The notes under the pieces were generated by a model. The model did no database searches. It saw only the letters and a program-made list of their open reading frames with translations, and was not told the DNA's origin. A stretch of DNA of 64,000 nucleotides, taken from positions 84,795,495 to 84,859,494 of the forward strand of contig JALGPY010000005.1 in NCBI GenBank assembly GCA_023055425.1, read 5' to 3'. The stretch is from Linanthus parryae (lineage: Eukaryota > Streptophyta > Magnoliopsida > Ericales > Polemoniaceae). Position 1 is the stretch's first letter, and every line of letters starts with the position of its first letter. A program made the position numbers and the translations under genes. Shown piece by piece: positions 10,930-21,721 of this stretch.

Positions 10930-12180
10930 TGAAGATGTGTAGAGTAGGTAAAAATGCAGGATCAATACTCTAGAAGGGGGAGGGGGTTAAATAGAGTATG
11001 TAGTCTTTTGCTAAACTTTGCAAGAGTAGTGATTTCAAAAGATTTGTAAAGAGATTCAACGCCATGAAATGAGTTTAAAGCCCTTGGAATGAAACAATGT
11101 AGTATACACAGAATATGCCTATTTCAAGGCCTTGAAATGAGTTTCAAACCCTTGAAATGAAACTGTTTGAATGCTGCAAATAAACTAATTATGCAACTGT
11201 AAAGTAAATGCAAGAGGCACAAGATATATAAAGTTCAGTCCACTTGGACCTACGTCTCTACCTAAGGGATCTTCTCCCTGTAGGATTTTCAACTCAATTA
11301 TTATTAATCAACAGCTAATCCCTATATCTCAAGCACAGAGAGATACCTTACTCTGTTACAACTTCTGGTTATCACTAACCTATCTAGTACCTGCTCAAGC
11401 TATCTGATTAACTAAGAATTCTCTATTGTTCACCTTGAACAATCCTTGAGAATGTAAACAAGAGTAATATATGAAAGAAATACAAATAAATTTCATAACA
11501 GAAGAGCACAAGAGATGAAATTGCTGAGAGAGTGCAGTGTTCTTCTGAGAGTGGGATTGAGATTTTGATCTGCTTCTTTGATGCTCGACAATCCTTGAAT
11601 ATGTTTGAGAGTGTCTCTAGATTTTTTGCCATTGAGTTGTCTTTGAAATTCTTCAAACTGAGCTCCTTATATACAGCTCACTTGATATGCAAATCTTCAA
11701 GATTTTCAGCAACAATCTTTCCTATTTTGTTGGCAACAACTTTGACTTCTCTAACAGTCTTCTTCCAACGGATAATTTCTCAGTATGTTCAGGGATACAA
11801 ATCTGATCTTGTCCATAAACATGTTGAGAAGTTGTTAGGATCAATAGATTGATTGCAGAATCAAATCAACCCAGAAATTCCTTTCTTGCAAAACTCAGGT
11901 TAGGAAGTAAATCCTGCAGAATAGGAAATAAACATTTCCTGCAAAACTGAGTCAAAGAGATAGATTAGATGTTGTTAAACATGTCAAAATACTTTGTCTT
12001 TCATCATCAAGTAATAATAGATAAAGCACAGGGGTTTAGGAGTTTAAACAGAAACAGAAACTCCCCTTAAGATCATGCTTAAGTCTCATTCAGTTTCAAG
12101 GCTTTGAAAGCTGTTTCAAGGCCTTGTAATAGACTGGCTATTTCAAGTCTTTGAAACATTGAAACTGCATTGATCTTACA
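10930..12180 (-). repeat. Copia-1 5' LTR
   Basis: The 1251-bp LTR is paired with 2020-3265. The minus-strand start TGTAAGATCAATG abuts the TAAAT duplication at 12181-12185. A perfect TTTCAAGGCCTTGAAA palindrome lies at 11122-11137, with further imperfect copies near 12095-12165. Confidence 0.93.
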
Positions 12181-12185
12181 TAAAT
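12181..12185. repeat. target duplication of Copia-1, right (TAAAT)
   Basis: This is the match to 2015-2019. The sequence after it (AATTAAATAAC) continues the interrupted LTR. Confidence 0.9.
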
Positions 12186-12221
12186 AATTAAATAACTAAT
12201 AATTAGATGATACGATTGACA
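12186..12221 (-). repeat. decayed gypsy element A, 5' LTR, outer part
   Basis: This is the continuation of 1735-2019 after Copia-1. It corresponds to 786-821 of the sister LTR and ends GATTGACA, giving an LTR start of TGTCAATCG on the minus strand. Confidence 0.7.
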
Positions 12222-12690
12222 CCTGTATCATCCAATTCTCAGATTCGTCGGGAAAACGCTGGTGTAGGCTCCTGAAGAGATGATGGAAGTTCGACATTTC
12301 ACAAACCGGCAAAAATGGTAACATTGGCCCGTTCTACGGTTTTGTTCGAAATAAGCGATTTTCACCAGTCCAATAACTCAACCGGGCCGGCCGCGGCAAA
12401 ATTCACCTGTTCAACTGGTCGAACCGTCGTTATGTCTGGTTCTGAAATGTATTGGAGGAGAAAAGAGAGGGATTTGGCATTTCTTTCGGGAGTTGATATC
12501 TGCTTCTCCCTCCAATGATATTAAAAAGAATGTAGCTACATGTATCAACATAACCATCACAACTCACTTGAAACAGTTTTCAAGATATCGGCCAATGTAG
12601 GAGATGTGACAATTTGGAACGTTATTGGGACGTCAATGTTGGGACATATAACATTTTTGTATCCGAATTCCACATTACTGTGAACATTGA
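12222..12690. other. no gene recognised
   Basis: This is a mixed-composition sequence. The small open frames here are short and show no family motif. It may be an upstream part of the LINE relic that follows, but I see nothing that shows it. Confidence 0.4.
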
Positions 12691-12699
12691 AGGGGATAC

Positions 12700-13290
12700 A
12701 GTTTTGTGGATTTGTATGGGTTTCTATGGATATCCGAATAGTAGTAAAAAATATTAATCTGAAATTTTGGATCGGACTCGCCCAAGAAGATTGGTTTGGT
12801 TTGTTTTTGGCGACTTCAATGCAATTGCTTCAAATTTCGAAAAGGAAGGTAGAATAGGAGTCACATCCAGACAATTTGAATAATTTTGAGGAGTTCTACA
12901 ACGACTACACCTAAGAAATAAATGAGGTTTCAGCAATCAGATTACCTGGACAAACAATCAAGATGACGATGGTGCGATAATGCAAAGACTGGATTGTTGT
13001 GATGTTAATGATGAGTGGATTGAGTTGTTTGGAAGAGTAAAATACAATCACTTAGTGGCGGACACATCACACCATGGTTCACTGCAAGTAATTTTAGAGC
13101 CCTTGCTGAATAATAATGGTTGGGAAAAAATAAGTTCCAATTTGAGGCCATGTGGCTTCACAATTGGAACTGTGAGAAGATTATTGTTGAGAGTTCTGAG
13201 AATTACCAAGTGGAAGTTGACGAGAAATTGAAAGTACTGGATGAATGGCTGCAAACATAGGAGAAAAGCGAATTAGGAGGGGTGAAAAGG
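12700..13290 (+). pseudogene. LINE (L1-type) endonuclease relic
   Basis: Plus-strand translation across several stops shows an ordered set of motifs typical of the apurinic-like endonuclease of plant L1-type LINEs. These are a GFYGYPNSSK stretch near 12720, WFVFGDFNAI at about 12798-12826, then EKEGR and RQFE near 12840-12880. ITWTNNQ and an RLD motif follow (about 12940-12995), with an NDEWIELFG stretch and HHGSL near 13075. The order matches the family (GDFN, then GxxFTW, then RLDR, then SDH). No reverse transcriptase part follows, and stops interrupt the reading, so this is an old 5' fragment. Confidence 0.65.
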
Positions 13291-13293
13291 CAA

Positions 13294-13527
13294 TTACGGA
13301 AGAACCAAGAAGAGACTGTAGCACCTTTGAGGTCCCCGAAAAAACTGTTCATACTCCGCGCACGAGCAGTCTTCGATGCCATTCTCAGGCGCGAAGTCCA
13401 CCACATGAGTTTTCATTTCATTACCTTTCACTTCGTACTGTGTGTCTGTAATTGGTAGTACTTTAAACCCTATAGAAGCACTCCAATTTTCCAACATATT
13501 TGACTCCCTGAGTATTATCAAATGCAC
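13294..13527 (-). pseudogene. possible MULE/FAR1-type transposase C-terminal scrap
   Basis: A 77-codon minus-strand frame contains YEVKGNEMKTHVVDF followed 10 residues later by CSCAEYEQF. This spacing resembles the SWIM zinc finger (CxC...CxH) at the end of MULE and FAR1/FHY3-type proteins. The second half of the finger is not recognisable, and nothing upstream resembles a DDE transposase. It abuts the LINE relic. The call rests on one short motif and could be wrong. Confidence 0.3.
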
Positions 13528-13708
13528 ACTTCCCAGTCTATCCCTTTCGCCTCGTCTCTAAATGAACCATTCGTCCATTTTATAGGTTGTTAACGAAACA
13601 AATGACAGAGGTTTACCGTCAGGTGCCTACAGAAAGCATGAGTTAAATTGACTCTGCGTAGTTGGAACACATCTTCTCTAACCGCGCTATTTTGTAATAT
13701 GATCATGC

Positions 13709-15250
13709 TGACGCGTGTAAACTACGCGTTGTTGCGCAAGTGTACGGTCAAGTAATAAATTCGAGTATTTTGGACTCCGAGTTATCAAACCTAAGGGAAT
13801 GTGTCTACTATATATCAAGTTTGGCAATTAAATTCAATTCACACAAGTAACCGGTAAAAAGGTTTGTAGTTTGAAGTGTTGTCACCCTCAAACAAGTGAC
13901 TAGCAATGGTAATGAAATAACACAAATAAAATGATTTGACATAAATCAGAGGAGAGAAAGCTAGGAAATATATAAATCACCTAGGGTAGTTTTGACGATT
14001 CCGGATTTCATGTGCTAACACGACAATTCATAGTTAGTTAAGCTGGGTAATAGCATTGACAATTACCTATCGGTCTCATTTCGTTCTACACAACGGTAAT
14101 AATTTGTCCCTCTCAGGCCAAGTATACTACCTATGTGTTCTAGTAGGTTAACAATGTTGTAAGGGATAATGTCCTATCAGACCACTATTCACGAACAATT
14201 CACTACATCCTTCCTACTAAATTTACCCTCATCTAGCCATTCCTATTCAACTCACTTCTCAATCTAATTGATCAAGAATGTCCTTGTTTATTCATCCCAA
14301 CTAGGGTAGAGTTGCTTCCACACACTCACTAGTTATATAGTAATTTCGGGTCATGACTCCTACGTTGCTAAGGATTAAGCACAATAAACAAGTAATTAAC
14401 TACTACAAATTATCTTTAAGCCTAGTTCATGATTACATGGAGAAATAGATAATCAACATCACACATCCTAGTTCTAGCTTGTAAATGAAAGAACTTAATT
14501 TGAAATAGAACATAACAATCTCCATAGAATCATAATACCTAACGTGAAAGTTCATCCGGAAAACATCCTCAAAACATAAACCCTAGGCTCTCCATAGATT
14601 CCTAGGTATGAGTTTAGCTTCTCATGGCAAACGATAACATGGTGTCCAAATATTTCATACAAGAAAGTAGAGAGAAAATAGATCAAACGCTAGAAATCGT
14701 GAAGATTGGCGCGATACGGGCTCTTATCCTTGCTTGAGGTTGCTCCCAATGAAGTCTCCTTGCTCTCCTCCTTGATCGTGGCTCTCTCCAGGCGGGAATG
14801 ATTTGTTTTTCCGTCCCTAGGTCGTCCTTCAATCATAACCCGCATAAGTCTTCAGTAATTTCACAATAGCCCCCTGAAATCCGCTCCTGACTTCGCCGGG
14901 TCATATCTTTTTCGTCCGAACTCGAATTTAGCTATGTGACCTGTCGTTGGAAAGCAATCTGAGTCTACTTTCATTTGGCACAGGTCTCACTCCGAAATTA
15001 AATGTAGAACTCCAGCTGAGATCAAAATAGTGCAAACTGGTCATCCAAGCTCCTCCAATTCGGCTTCTCTTGACTCCACTTGAGCTCCCGTTGTTTCCGA
15101 AGTTCGTTCCATGCTTCCTATCAACCTATTAGAATCCTTTCCTGCCAAGACAACATGAACAAACATACCAAGCGATTTTATTTGACAAATAACAATGAAA
15201 CATGCATAGAAAACGCCCGGACTAACAATATAGCACATGGTGAGCAACAT
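13709..15250 (-). repeat. Athila-like LTR in minus orientation (solo or fragment)
   Basis: Read on the minus strand, this sequence is collinear with the plus-strand LTR at 15356-17070. Shared landmarks are a TTAGTCCGGGCGTTT word, then CGCTTGGTATG...TGTTCATGTTGTCTTG, later TAACTCGGAGTC, TACTTGACCGTA, and an end at ACGCGTCA. The end at 13709 is clear because both copies stop at CGCGTCA. The beginning is not resolved: upstream of about 15225 the two copies diverge. No primer site follows the CGCGTCA end, so it is not attached to an element body. Confidence 0.7.
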
Positions 15251-15350
15251 GTGATAAAACGACCTTTATTCTCTAACATTAGGCTCAAGTCATTCTCAAA
15301 TACCTATTAACATGTGGTAAATTCTAAAGAATTATAGATCTTAAAAGGCG

Positions 15351-15355
15351 CTATC
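15351..15355. repeat. presumed left target duplication of Athila-like element
   Basis: CTATC immediately precedes the TGATAACTC start of the LTR. The right-hand partner is not found because the element is cut at 18425. Confidence 0.35.
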
Positions 15356-17070
15356 TGATAACTCTTTATTAGAGTTATATTTCTTGCATTTTTTCTATCA
15401 TTTTGCGTGATTCCGGGGTTGAAATATGAGTTTTACACTATGAATGTTGAGAAAACGTAGATAGCTGAGTTTTTAGCACTTTATTGTTAATCCGGGCGTT
15501 TCGATGTTATTTATCAAATATAATCGCTTGGTATGGTTGTTCATGTTGTCTTGACAGGAACGGATGGTAAACGATGGCTAGGAGGCACGAAATGAACTTC
15601 GGAAACAAAGAAAATTCAAGAGGAAGCAAGAGAACCGAAGTCGGAGGAGCAAAAGTGACCGATATCCACTATTTTGATATTATCTTGAGTTGTACAATAC
15701 ATTTTCGAGTGAGACCAGTGGGAAATGAAAGTAGACTCAATGAGCTTTCCAACGATAGGTCACGAAGCTAAAACGGAGATCGTATGAGAAAGTTATGGTC
15801 CATCGAAGAGGATGAAGATCTGAGTTCATCTTCAGGGGTGTTCGTGCGAACACTTTTTGTGTTCGTGCGAACAAAAAACACTTACAAATTTTTTGGGACA
15901 GCCACGAAAAAGTTGAAAAACAAGCTGAAAATTTGTAGGAACAAAAAAAGTGTTCGCGTGGACAGCTGTTCGTGCGAACACCCGTGTGTTCCTGCGAACA
16001 AAAGGGACCAGAATGCGATTTTTTGGGCTGTTTTGTAATTTTTTGAGAGTTTGAGCATTGAGGACTTATTCTAACCTAGGGGTCCGTGTATTGGAAGTGA
16101 GGCACGCATCTTGGGAGCAAGAAACAAGGGGAGACGACGATTGAAGGCGGAGATCATCAATTCTTGAAGATTACTCGTTTGATTTCTCTTCTTTCCCCTT
16201 ATTGATTGATTATGGAGACTTATGTATTGCTAAACAATTATATGTCTAGCTAAACACTTTAAGCTAGGAAATTGATGAAGAACTAGGGTTTGATTAGCTT
16301 TTTCCGGATTGATGACTTGATTCATGTTTTGAAAGCTTAATTCTAGTTGATGTTCTCGTTAGCTTTCTTATTCTTGTGCTTTAATCTTTAGTATGCTTGG
16401 CTTGATCACCCGTAGTATGCTAGCTGTTGATATAGTTGCACTATAGTGAGCTATTAAAGACGTGTTGAAGAACATAGAAGTATTCTTGTATATCTCTGAG
16501 ACCGAGAGGAGAAGAGAGCTTGAATAACCGTGTGTGGGTTGTTTCGGTTTGTATCGGTAGGACTTAGTGATATGGTGGACCGACGGGACCCGGTGAGCGA
16601 GCCTAACGAAACAACTAGAACGTAACGGTAGACGAAAGTGGACCGAGAGGACCCGAATTCAATCGGTTACGCAAATTCATGTGAGATCGACAGAAGAACA
16701 TGATGAGTGTAGCTCGGTATTACTAAACATCAATAGAGTGTTTTAAGCGTAATCCGGATACTGCTAAGTGCCCTAGAGATCATCAATTGCCTAGTTCTGT
16801 CCATAATCTTATCAATCAAACCTTTCTTCCTTTACCTTGAAAATCATACAAAAAGAGTAGCGTAGTTTGTCCTTTACTTTAGGTCACTTGTTTGTGGGTG
16901 ACGAACCTTCAAATCAAACACTTCTTACCGGTTACTTAGGTAGTTTTAAATTAATTATTAATTAGCTAAAAATTGTTCATCTCCCTTGGGTTCAATACTC
17001 GGAGTCGTAAAATACTCCACTTACTACTTGACCGTATACTTGCGTCTAAACGCGTTAGTAAATCGCGTCA
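15356..17070 (+). repeat. Athila-like gypsy 5' LTR
   Basis: The 1715-bp LTR begins TGATAACTC and ends CGCGTCA, six bases before a primer site. The size and the following gag fit the Athila group. It contains the GTTCGTGCGAACA palindrome-like words several times between 15840 and 16000. Confidence 0.8.
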
Positions 17071-17075
17071 AGTTC

Positions 17076-17094
17076 TTGGCACCGTTGTCGGGGA
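17076..17094 (+). other. Athila-like primer binding site
   Basis: TTGGCACCGTTGTCGGGGA is a slightly changed form of TGGCGCCGTTGCCGGGGA, the primer site typical of plant Athila and Tat gypsy elements. It lies just inside the 5' LTR. Confidence 0.8.
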
Positions 17095-17211
17095 TTTAAA
17101 CGGTTATTTAGTTTAGTTAAAGATTAATTTAGGATACCTCTTTTATTTTTGTTTTATTTGATATTTTGGCTTCTCATTTTTATTTGATTATGCTATTCAG
17201 GTATTCAGTGT

Positions 17212-18425
17212 ATGCCAAGGATCCCTATTGACCTTGTGCCCCCACTCGAAGACCCAGAGCAGTTACTCAAACACCAAAGGAGAAGACAGAAACAGAGCAC
17301 CATGGGCGATCAATTAACCAACGCGCAACTCAATCAGCGGGTGGAAGAGTTGTCTAAGCAGCTAAATGATCGCAACTCCCAGCCACCGTACAACAAGTAT
17401 GGGCAGGCTATTGTGGAGAAGTATCAGTCGTCCACCTATGGACACAATCCGGCAATTGTAGTGCCAGAGATACAGGTCGAGCACTTTGATCTAAAGCCTG
17501 CGACAATTCAGACGGTGACCAATCAGTTCCAATTCTATGGGAACAGGGATGAAGACCCCAACGAATTTATTGGGAGGTTCAACGCGTACATAAAGACTAC
17601 CAAGTACAAGGATGTGACAGCAGAGGCGTTGAAGCTAATTCTTTTCCCTTACTATCTGAAGGGTGCAGCTGAGAACTGGCTACAGTCAAGAGCTCCTTAT
17701 TCGATCACTACATGGGCTCAGTGTGTGGATGAGTTCATGGCTAAGTTTTATCCAGTTCAGCGGGTGATTGAGCTACAGGGTGATATTCTAGGTTTTCAGC
17801 AACAGGCCGATGAAACTGTGGTAAATGCATGGGACCGTTTTATGCATTTGATAAGGAAGTGCCCAAATCATGATTTTGGGGATTACAAAATTTTGCAGGT
17901 CTTCTACTATGGTCTAGAACGTCACAATCAGGAGCTGGTTAACAGAGAAGCTGGTGGCAATTTTTTGTACTATGTTGACAAAGAAGGAGCTTATGTGCTC
18001 ATGAAGCAGCTTGCTAAGCAGGACTCACAACTCTATGATTCCAGGAGATTATCGGCATTACCTGAACTTAAGGATGATGAATGGAAGACTGGGATCAACA
18101 AGATGGTGTCTGACTTAGCCAAGCATGTGTATTGGGATAAGAAGCCAGTTGCAAGAGTATAGGAGCAGGAATTTGATTCAGCCTTGGCCTAGATTGCAAG
18201 TGAAGATGTGAACTTTGTGGGGGCACAAGGACAGCGGCAGAATTGGAACCAAGGGAACTACAGATCAGGCACAAGAGATCATCCATGATTCTGGTATGGG
18301 GATCAGTCTGGGGCTATATACGCACCTGGTTTTCAGCACATGCCACAAGCACCAGTTTCGCAGGCTCCACCATCGGCTGCTGTGGCTCCAAACCCAGAGA
18401 TTTATGTACTTACTAAAGCGTTAAC
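17212..18425 (+). pseudogene. Athila-like gag, truncated
   Basis: An open frame of 316 codons runs from the ATG at 17212 to 18162; gag sequence continues past one stop to 18425, where another LTR interrupts it. The retrotransposon gag core lies at about residues 105-245. It has FYGNRDEDPNEFIGRF, LILFPYYLKGAAENWLQS, SITTWAQCVDEFMAKFYP, and a DRFMHLIRKCPNH stretch. This is the pattern of Athila-type gag proteins, which form the capsid and package RNA. After the first stop the reading goes on as a glutamine- and proline-rich tail (NFVGAQGQRQNWNQGNYRSG). No protease, RT or integrase of this element is in the window. Confidence 0.85.
18421..18425. other. junction: Athila-like gag cut by Angela-like LTR
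   Basis: The gag reading stops here and TGTTGG begins. The expected 5-bp duplicate (TTAAC) does not occur at the far end of the LTR tract (52990), so either the outer end is not a simple insertion end or it was lost. Confidence 0.6.
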
Positions 18426-19849
18426 TGTTGGAATTGTGCCCTAGAGGCAATCAATTTATTGTGACAAATATATGAATTTACGATTTATTATGTTATCGAT
18501 ATGGAGATATGTTAACATGAATGAAGTCCTTAGAATATAAGTGTTATATTCTTAAATATCCCTAGTCAATTATAATTATTAATGGGACAATCATCTATAG
18601 ACTAGTATGGGGTTGGATTGATATGGAGATATCACGATCCAACACATGGGTTTGCATTAAGGGTAATGGTATACTGGATTGACCCACAACGAGAAGGATA
18701 CATTAGATCATGTTAAAGTCACAATCGCTTCTCGTAGTGCTAATAATATTGCAATCCTTAGACTTGAAGTCACTAGATACTCTAATTGTGAAATATCGTG
18801 CTTTGATGTTATCAAATACACCGTAACTGGGTGACTATAAAGATAGCTATCGGGCATGATAGGAAGCAAGCTTAGAGATCGTAGTGATGTAGAGAGGATT
18901 TGTCCCTCCCACATAATGGGAGTAAATATCCACGGCCGCTCGAGGGATGAGGCTTATTGAATGTCTGACCAGACTCATATAAATTAATATGGAGATATTG
19001 ATGTTATCTGCTTGCATAAGCATATTCCAAGGATCGAGTAACTATGGATTGGATATACGAGTGTGACTATTTATGTCTCGTGTCCAATCCGGATATTGAG
19101 ACAAAGTGATAGTTCAATATGAGATATTGGGCACAAGAGGTTTTTCGGGATCACTGACTATTTCTATTAGTTGGGTTGCATGGATGTGTTGCTAGACACC
19201 GCTCCATGTTAGTAATGAGTTACTACCAACTAAGTAGAAACCTACGGGGTCACACGTCAAATAAAGTTGAACTAGATTTGGGATTAATTAATATGATTAA
19301 TTAAATAAGACGGATCACTTTGCAACACCTTGCAAACTTAGTAGGACTAATTTGCAAGGAAGGGACTAATTCAAGTTCATGTAGAACTAGGAAGGGCATT
19401 TATGTAGTTAACAAGGAGTTGTTGGACTATATAAAGGATGCTCTAGCTTCCTTCCCATAACTAATGCTCATAACATAAGTAAGTGGGAGAAAAAGCAAGA
19501 GAGAGCAAGAGACAAGCCAAAGGGCCGAAGCCCCTTAGTCGTCCCTTACCCACCGTCGGCCACAAGAGGAGGCCGATCCTCTTGTTTCCTTGTTGCGTGA
19601 TTCATTCTTACCTATTCCTCCTGTCCAAGCTAGCACTAGGAGAAGGAAGAATCTATATCTCACCTCTAGACGTGGATCAACCGTAGATACGAGGACGCTA
19701 TTCTTCGTGCGATCTCCCAAATCACAAGGTACACATCTTCTATGTCCTTCCCATCATGTTATGATGACTCTTCCTGTGATCCTTGGTGGGCTTTGCGTAG
19801 AGATACTTTTTTTTTTATTCCGCTGCGTTACCTACGTCAAAACCCAACA
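18426..19849 (+). repeat. Angela-like Copia LTR (5' LTR)
   Basis: The 1424-bp LTR begins TGTTGGAATTGTGCCCTAGA and ends AAACCCAACA one base before a Met-tRNA primer site. The TGTTGGAA-ATGCCCTAGAGGCAAT start is typical of Angela/Tork-type Copia LTRs. The same family occurs at 20391-21350 (minus), 21722-23249, and in pieces from 21351 to 52989. Confidence 0.85.
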
Positions 19850-19850
19850 A

Positions 19851-19863
19851 TGGTATCAGAGCC
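19851..19863 (+). other. Angela-like primer binding site
   Basis: TGGTATCAGAGCC follows the LTR end after one base, so this LTR is a 5' LTR and not a solo copy. Confidence 0.85.
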
Positions 19864-20390
19864 ACATGTCATAGTGCATTACATGATTTTATGTGTTACG
19901 ATTTCAGTTTTACACCATTTTAGTTCATATTACGCGAAACTGAAATTAATTGGCATAGTAGATGCAATAAACAAGATCTAATTTAGCATTGGATGTGTAA
20001 ATTAGTGAGTTTGATCACATGAGATGTGTGGATTTTGGATCTATATATAGGGTTTGGGCACATACTTGGAAAAGGGGTTTTTCAAGTATGGAAACAACTA
20101 AACTTGGGCAACAAGGAAGAAGTTGTTTTGGAAACAACTAAACTTGGGAAACAAGTAGGAAGTTGTTTATGGAAACAATTAAACTTGGGCATCAAGGCAT
20201 AAGGGTGTTTTGGAAAAACCCCAAACAAGGAAAGAATTGTTTATGGAAACAATTCCATGAATTGTTTATGGAAACAATTCCAAAGAGGAGGAGTGGCCCA
20301 TTGGACCGTCCACCTCCTTCCTTGCCGCCTAAGACACGCGGCCCTAGGGGCCGGCGCACCCTAGCGCACGGCCTACATATTAGCCTCTCT
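19864..20390 (+). other. Angela-like leader with short tandem repeats
   Basis: This is an untranslated leader. From about 20085 to 20285 it carries repeated blocks of the form GGAAACAA-TAAACTTGGG and GTTTATGGAAACAATT, alternating with AGTTGTTT words. No gag follows: the leader runs into a GC-rich stretch (20300-20375) and then into an inverted LTR piece, so the coding part of this element is absent. Confidence 0.6.
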
Positions 20391-21350
20391 CTTAATCCTG
20401 GAAATACACGGATTAGTCCACCTTACAAATTAGTCTTACTAAGTTTGCAAGCTATTGCGTATTGATCGTTCTAATTAATTAATCATACTAATTAATTCCC
20501 AAGTCGGGTCTAATCCATAGGGAGTGTGACCCCATAGGTTTCTACTTAGTTGGTAATACAATTACTAACATGGAGCGGTGTCTAGCAACACATCCATTCA
20601 ACCCAACTAACAGAAATAGTCAGTGATCCGATAAACCTTGTTACCAATGTTACCGTATTGTATTATCCATTTGTCTCCATATTCGGATTGGACAGGAGAC
20701 ATACAAGTCACACTCGTATATCCAATCCATAGTTTCTCGATCCTGAGAATAGTCTTATCGAAGCAGATACCATCTATATACTATATTGATTTATCTGAGT
20801 CTGGCCAGACATTCTATAAGCACTACCCCTTGAGTGGCCGCGGATATTTGCTCCCGATATGTGGGAGAGACAAATCCTATCTACATCACTATCATCTCTA
20901 AGCTTACTTCCTATCATGCCCGATAACTATCTTTATAGTTGCTAGGTTAAGGCGCAACATTTGATAATATCAAAGCATGATATTTCACAACTAGAGTATC
21001 TAGTGACTTCAAGTCTAAGGACCACAATACCATTGTCACTACGAGAAGCACTTGTGACTTTACATAACTTGTATGTAGCCTTCTCGTTGTGGGTCAATCC
21101 AGTATGTCATTACTCCTAATACATACCCATGTGCTAGACTTGATATCTCCATATCAATCTACCCACATACTAGTCTATAGTTGATCATCTGTTAATCAAT
21201 ATAATGGACTAGGGATATTTAAGATAAACAACACATTGTAATCTAAGGACTTCATTATATTAAATATCTCCATAAATAATACAATGATTAATCTAGCAAA
21301 AATAATGTTCATACTAAACAAGATTGCCTCTAGGGCATCTATTCCAACAG
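20391..21350 (-). repeat. Angela-like LTR, inverted fragment
   Basis: Read on the minus strand from 21350 it begins TGTTGGAATAGATGCCCTAGA and follows the same order of words as 18426-19849: TCCTTAGA, a GGGATATTT word, CTTGAAGTCACTAG, CATGTTAGTAA. Homology fades near 20391. It is therefore the first two thirds of the LTR in reverse orientation. Confidence 0.75.
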
Positions 21351-21716
21351 AGATATCAAGTCCAACACATGGGTATGCATTATGTTATAATGGCATACTG
21401 GATTGACCCATCACGAGAAGAATACATTAATTATGTTAACATCACAAGCTTCTCGTTGTGAAAATGGTATTGTGGTCCTTAGACTTGAAGTCACAAGATA
21501 CTTTAGTTGTGGAATATTATGTTTTGATATCATCAAACACTACACCGTGACTGGGCAGCAATCAAGGCGTTAATCAGACATAATATGAAGCAAGCTTAGA
21601 GATAGTAGTGATGTAGAGAGGATTTTCTCCTCCCACATATGGGAGCAAATATCCATGGCCAATCGAGGGGTAGTGCTTATAGAATGTCTAGCCAGACTTA
21701 GATAAATTAATATGGG

Positions 21717-21721
21717 ATATT
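21717..21721. repeat. target duplication of solo LTR, left (ATATT)
   Basis: Repeated at 23250-23254; uninterrupted relatives read GATATTGATGTTATC. Confidence 0.85.

Larger units (their letters stand above)
2020..12180 (-). mobile_element. Copia-1, SIRE-like Ty1/copia retrotransposon (minus strand)
   Basis: This is a full-length 10.16 kb element bounded by TG...CA LTRs of 1251 bp (10930-12180, 5') and 1246 bp (2020-3265, 3'), with a TAAAT duplication. The primer site ATTGGTATCAGAGC (initiator-Met tRNA type) abuts the 5' LTR, and a purine tract GAGGGGGAGAT abuts the 3' LTR. On the minus strand the order is gag, protease, integrase, RT, RNase H (Copia order), then an additional ORF before the 3' LTR. 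Long LTRs plus an extra post-pol ORF fit the SIRE/Maximus lineage. Gag, pol and the extra ORF each contain stops or frameshifts, so the copy is defective. It inserted into an LTR of gypsy element A. Confidence 0.93.

Noticed and set aside
19851..19863. Possible tRNA gene remnant
   Set aside because: It is a primer binding site; there is no cloverleaf around it.
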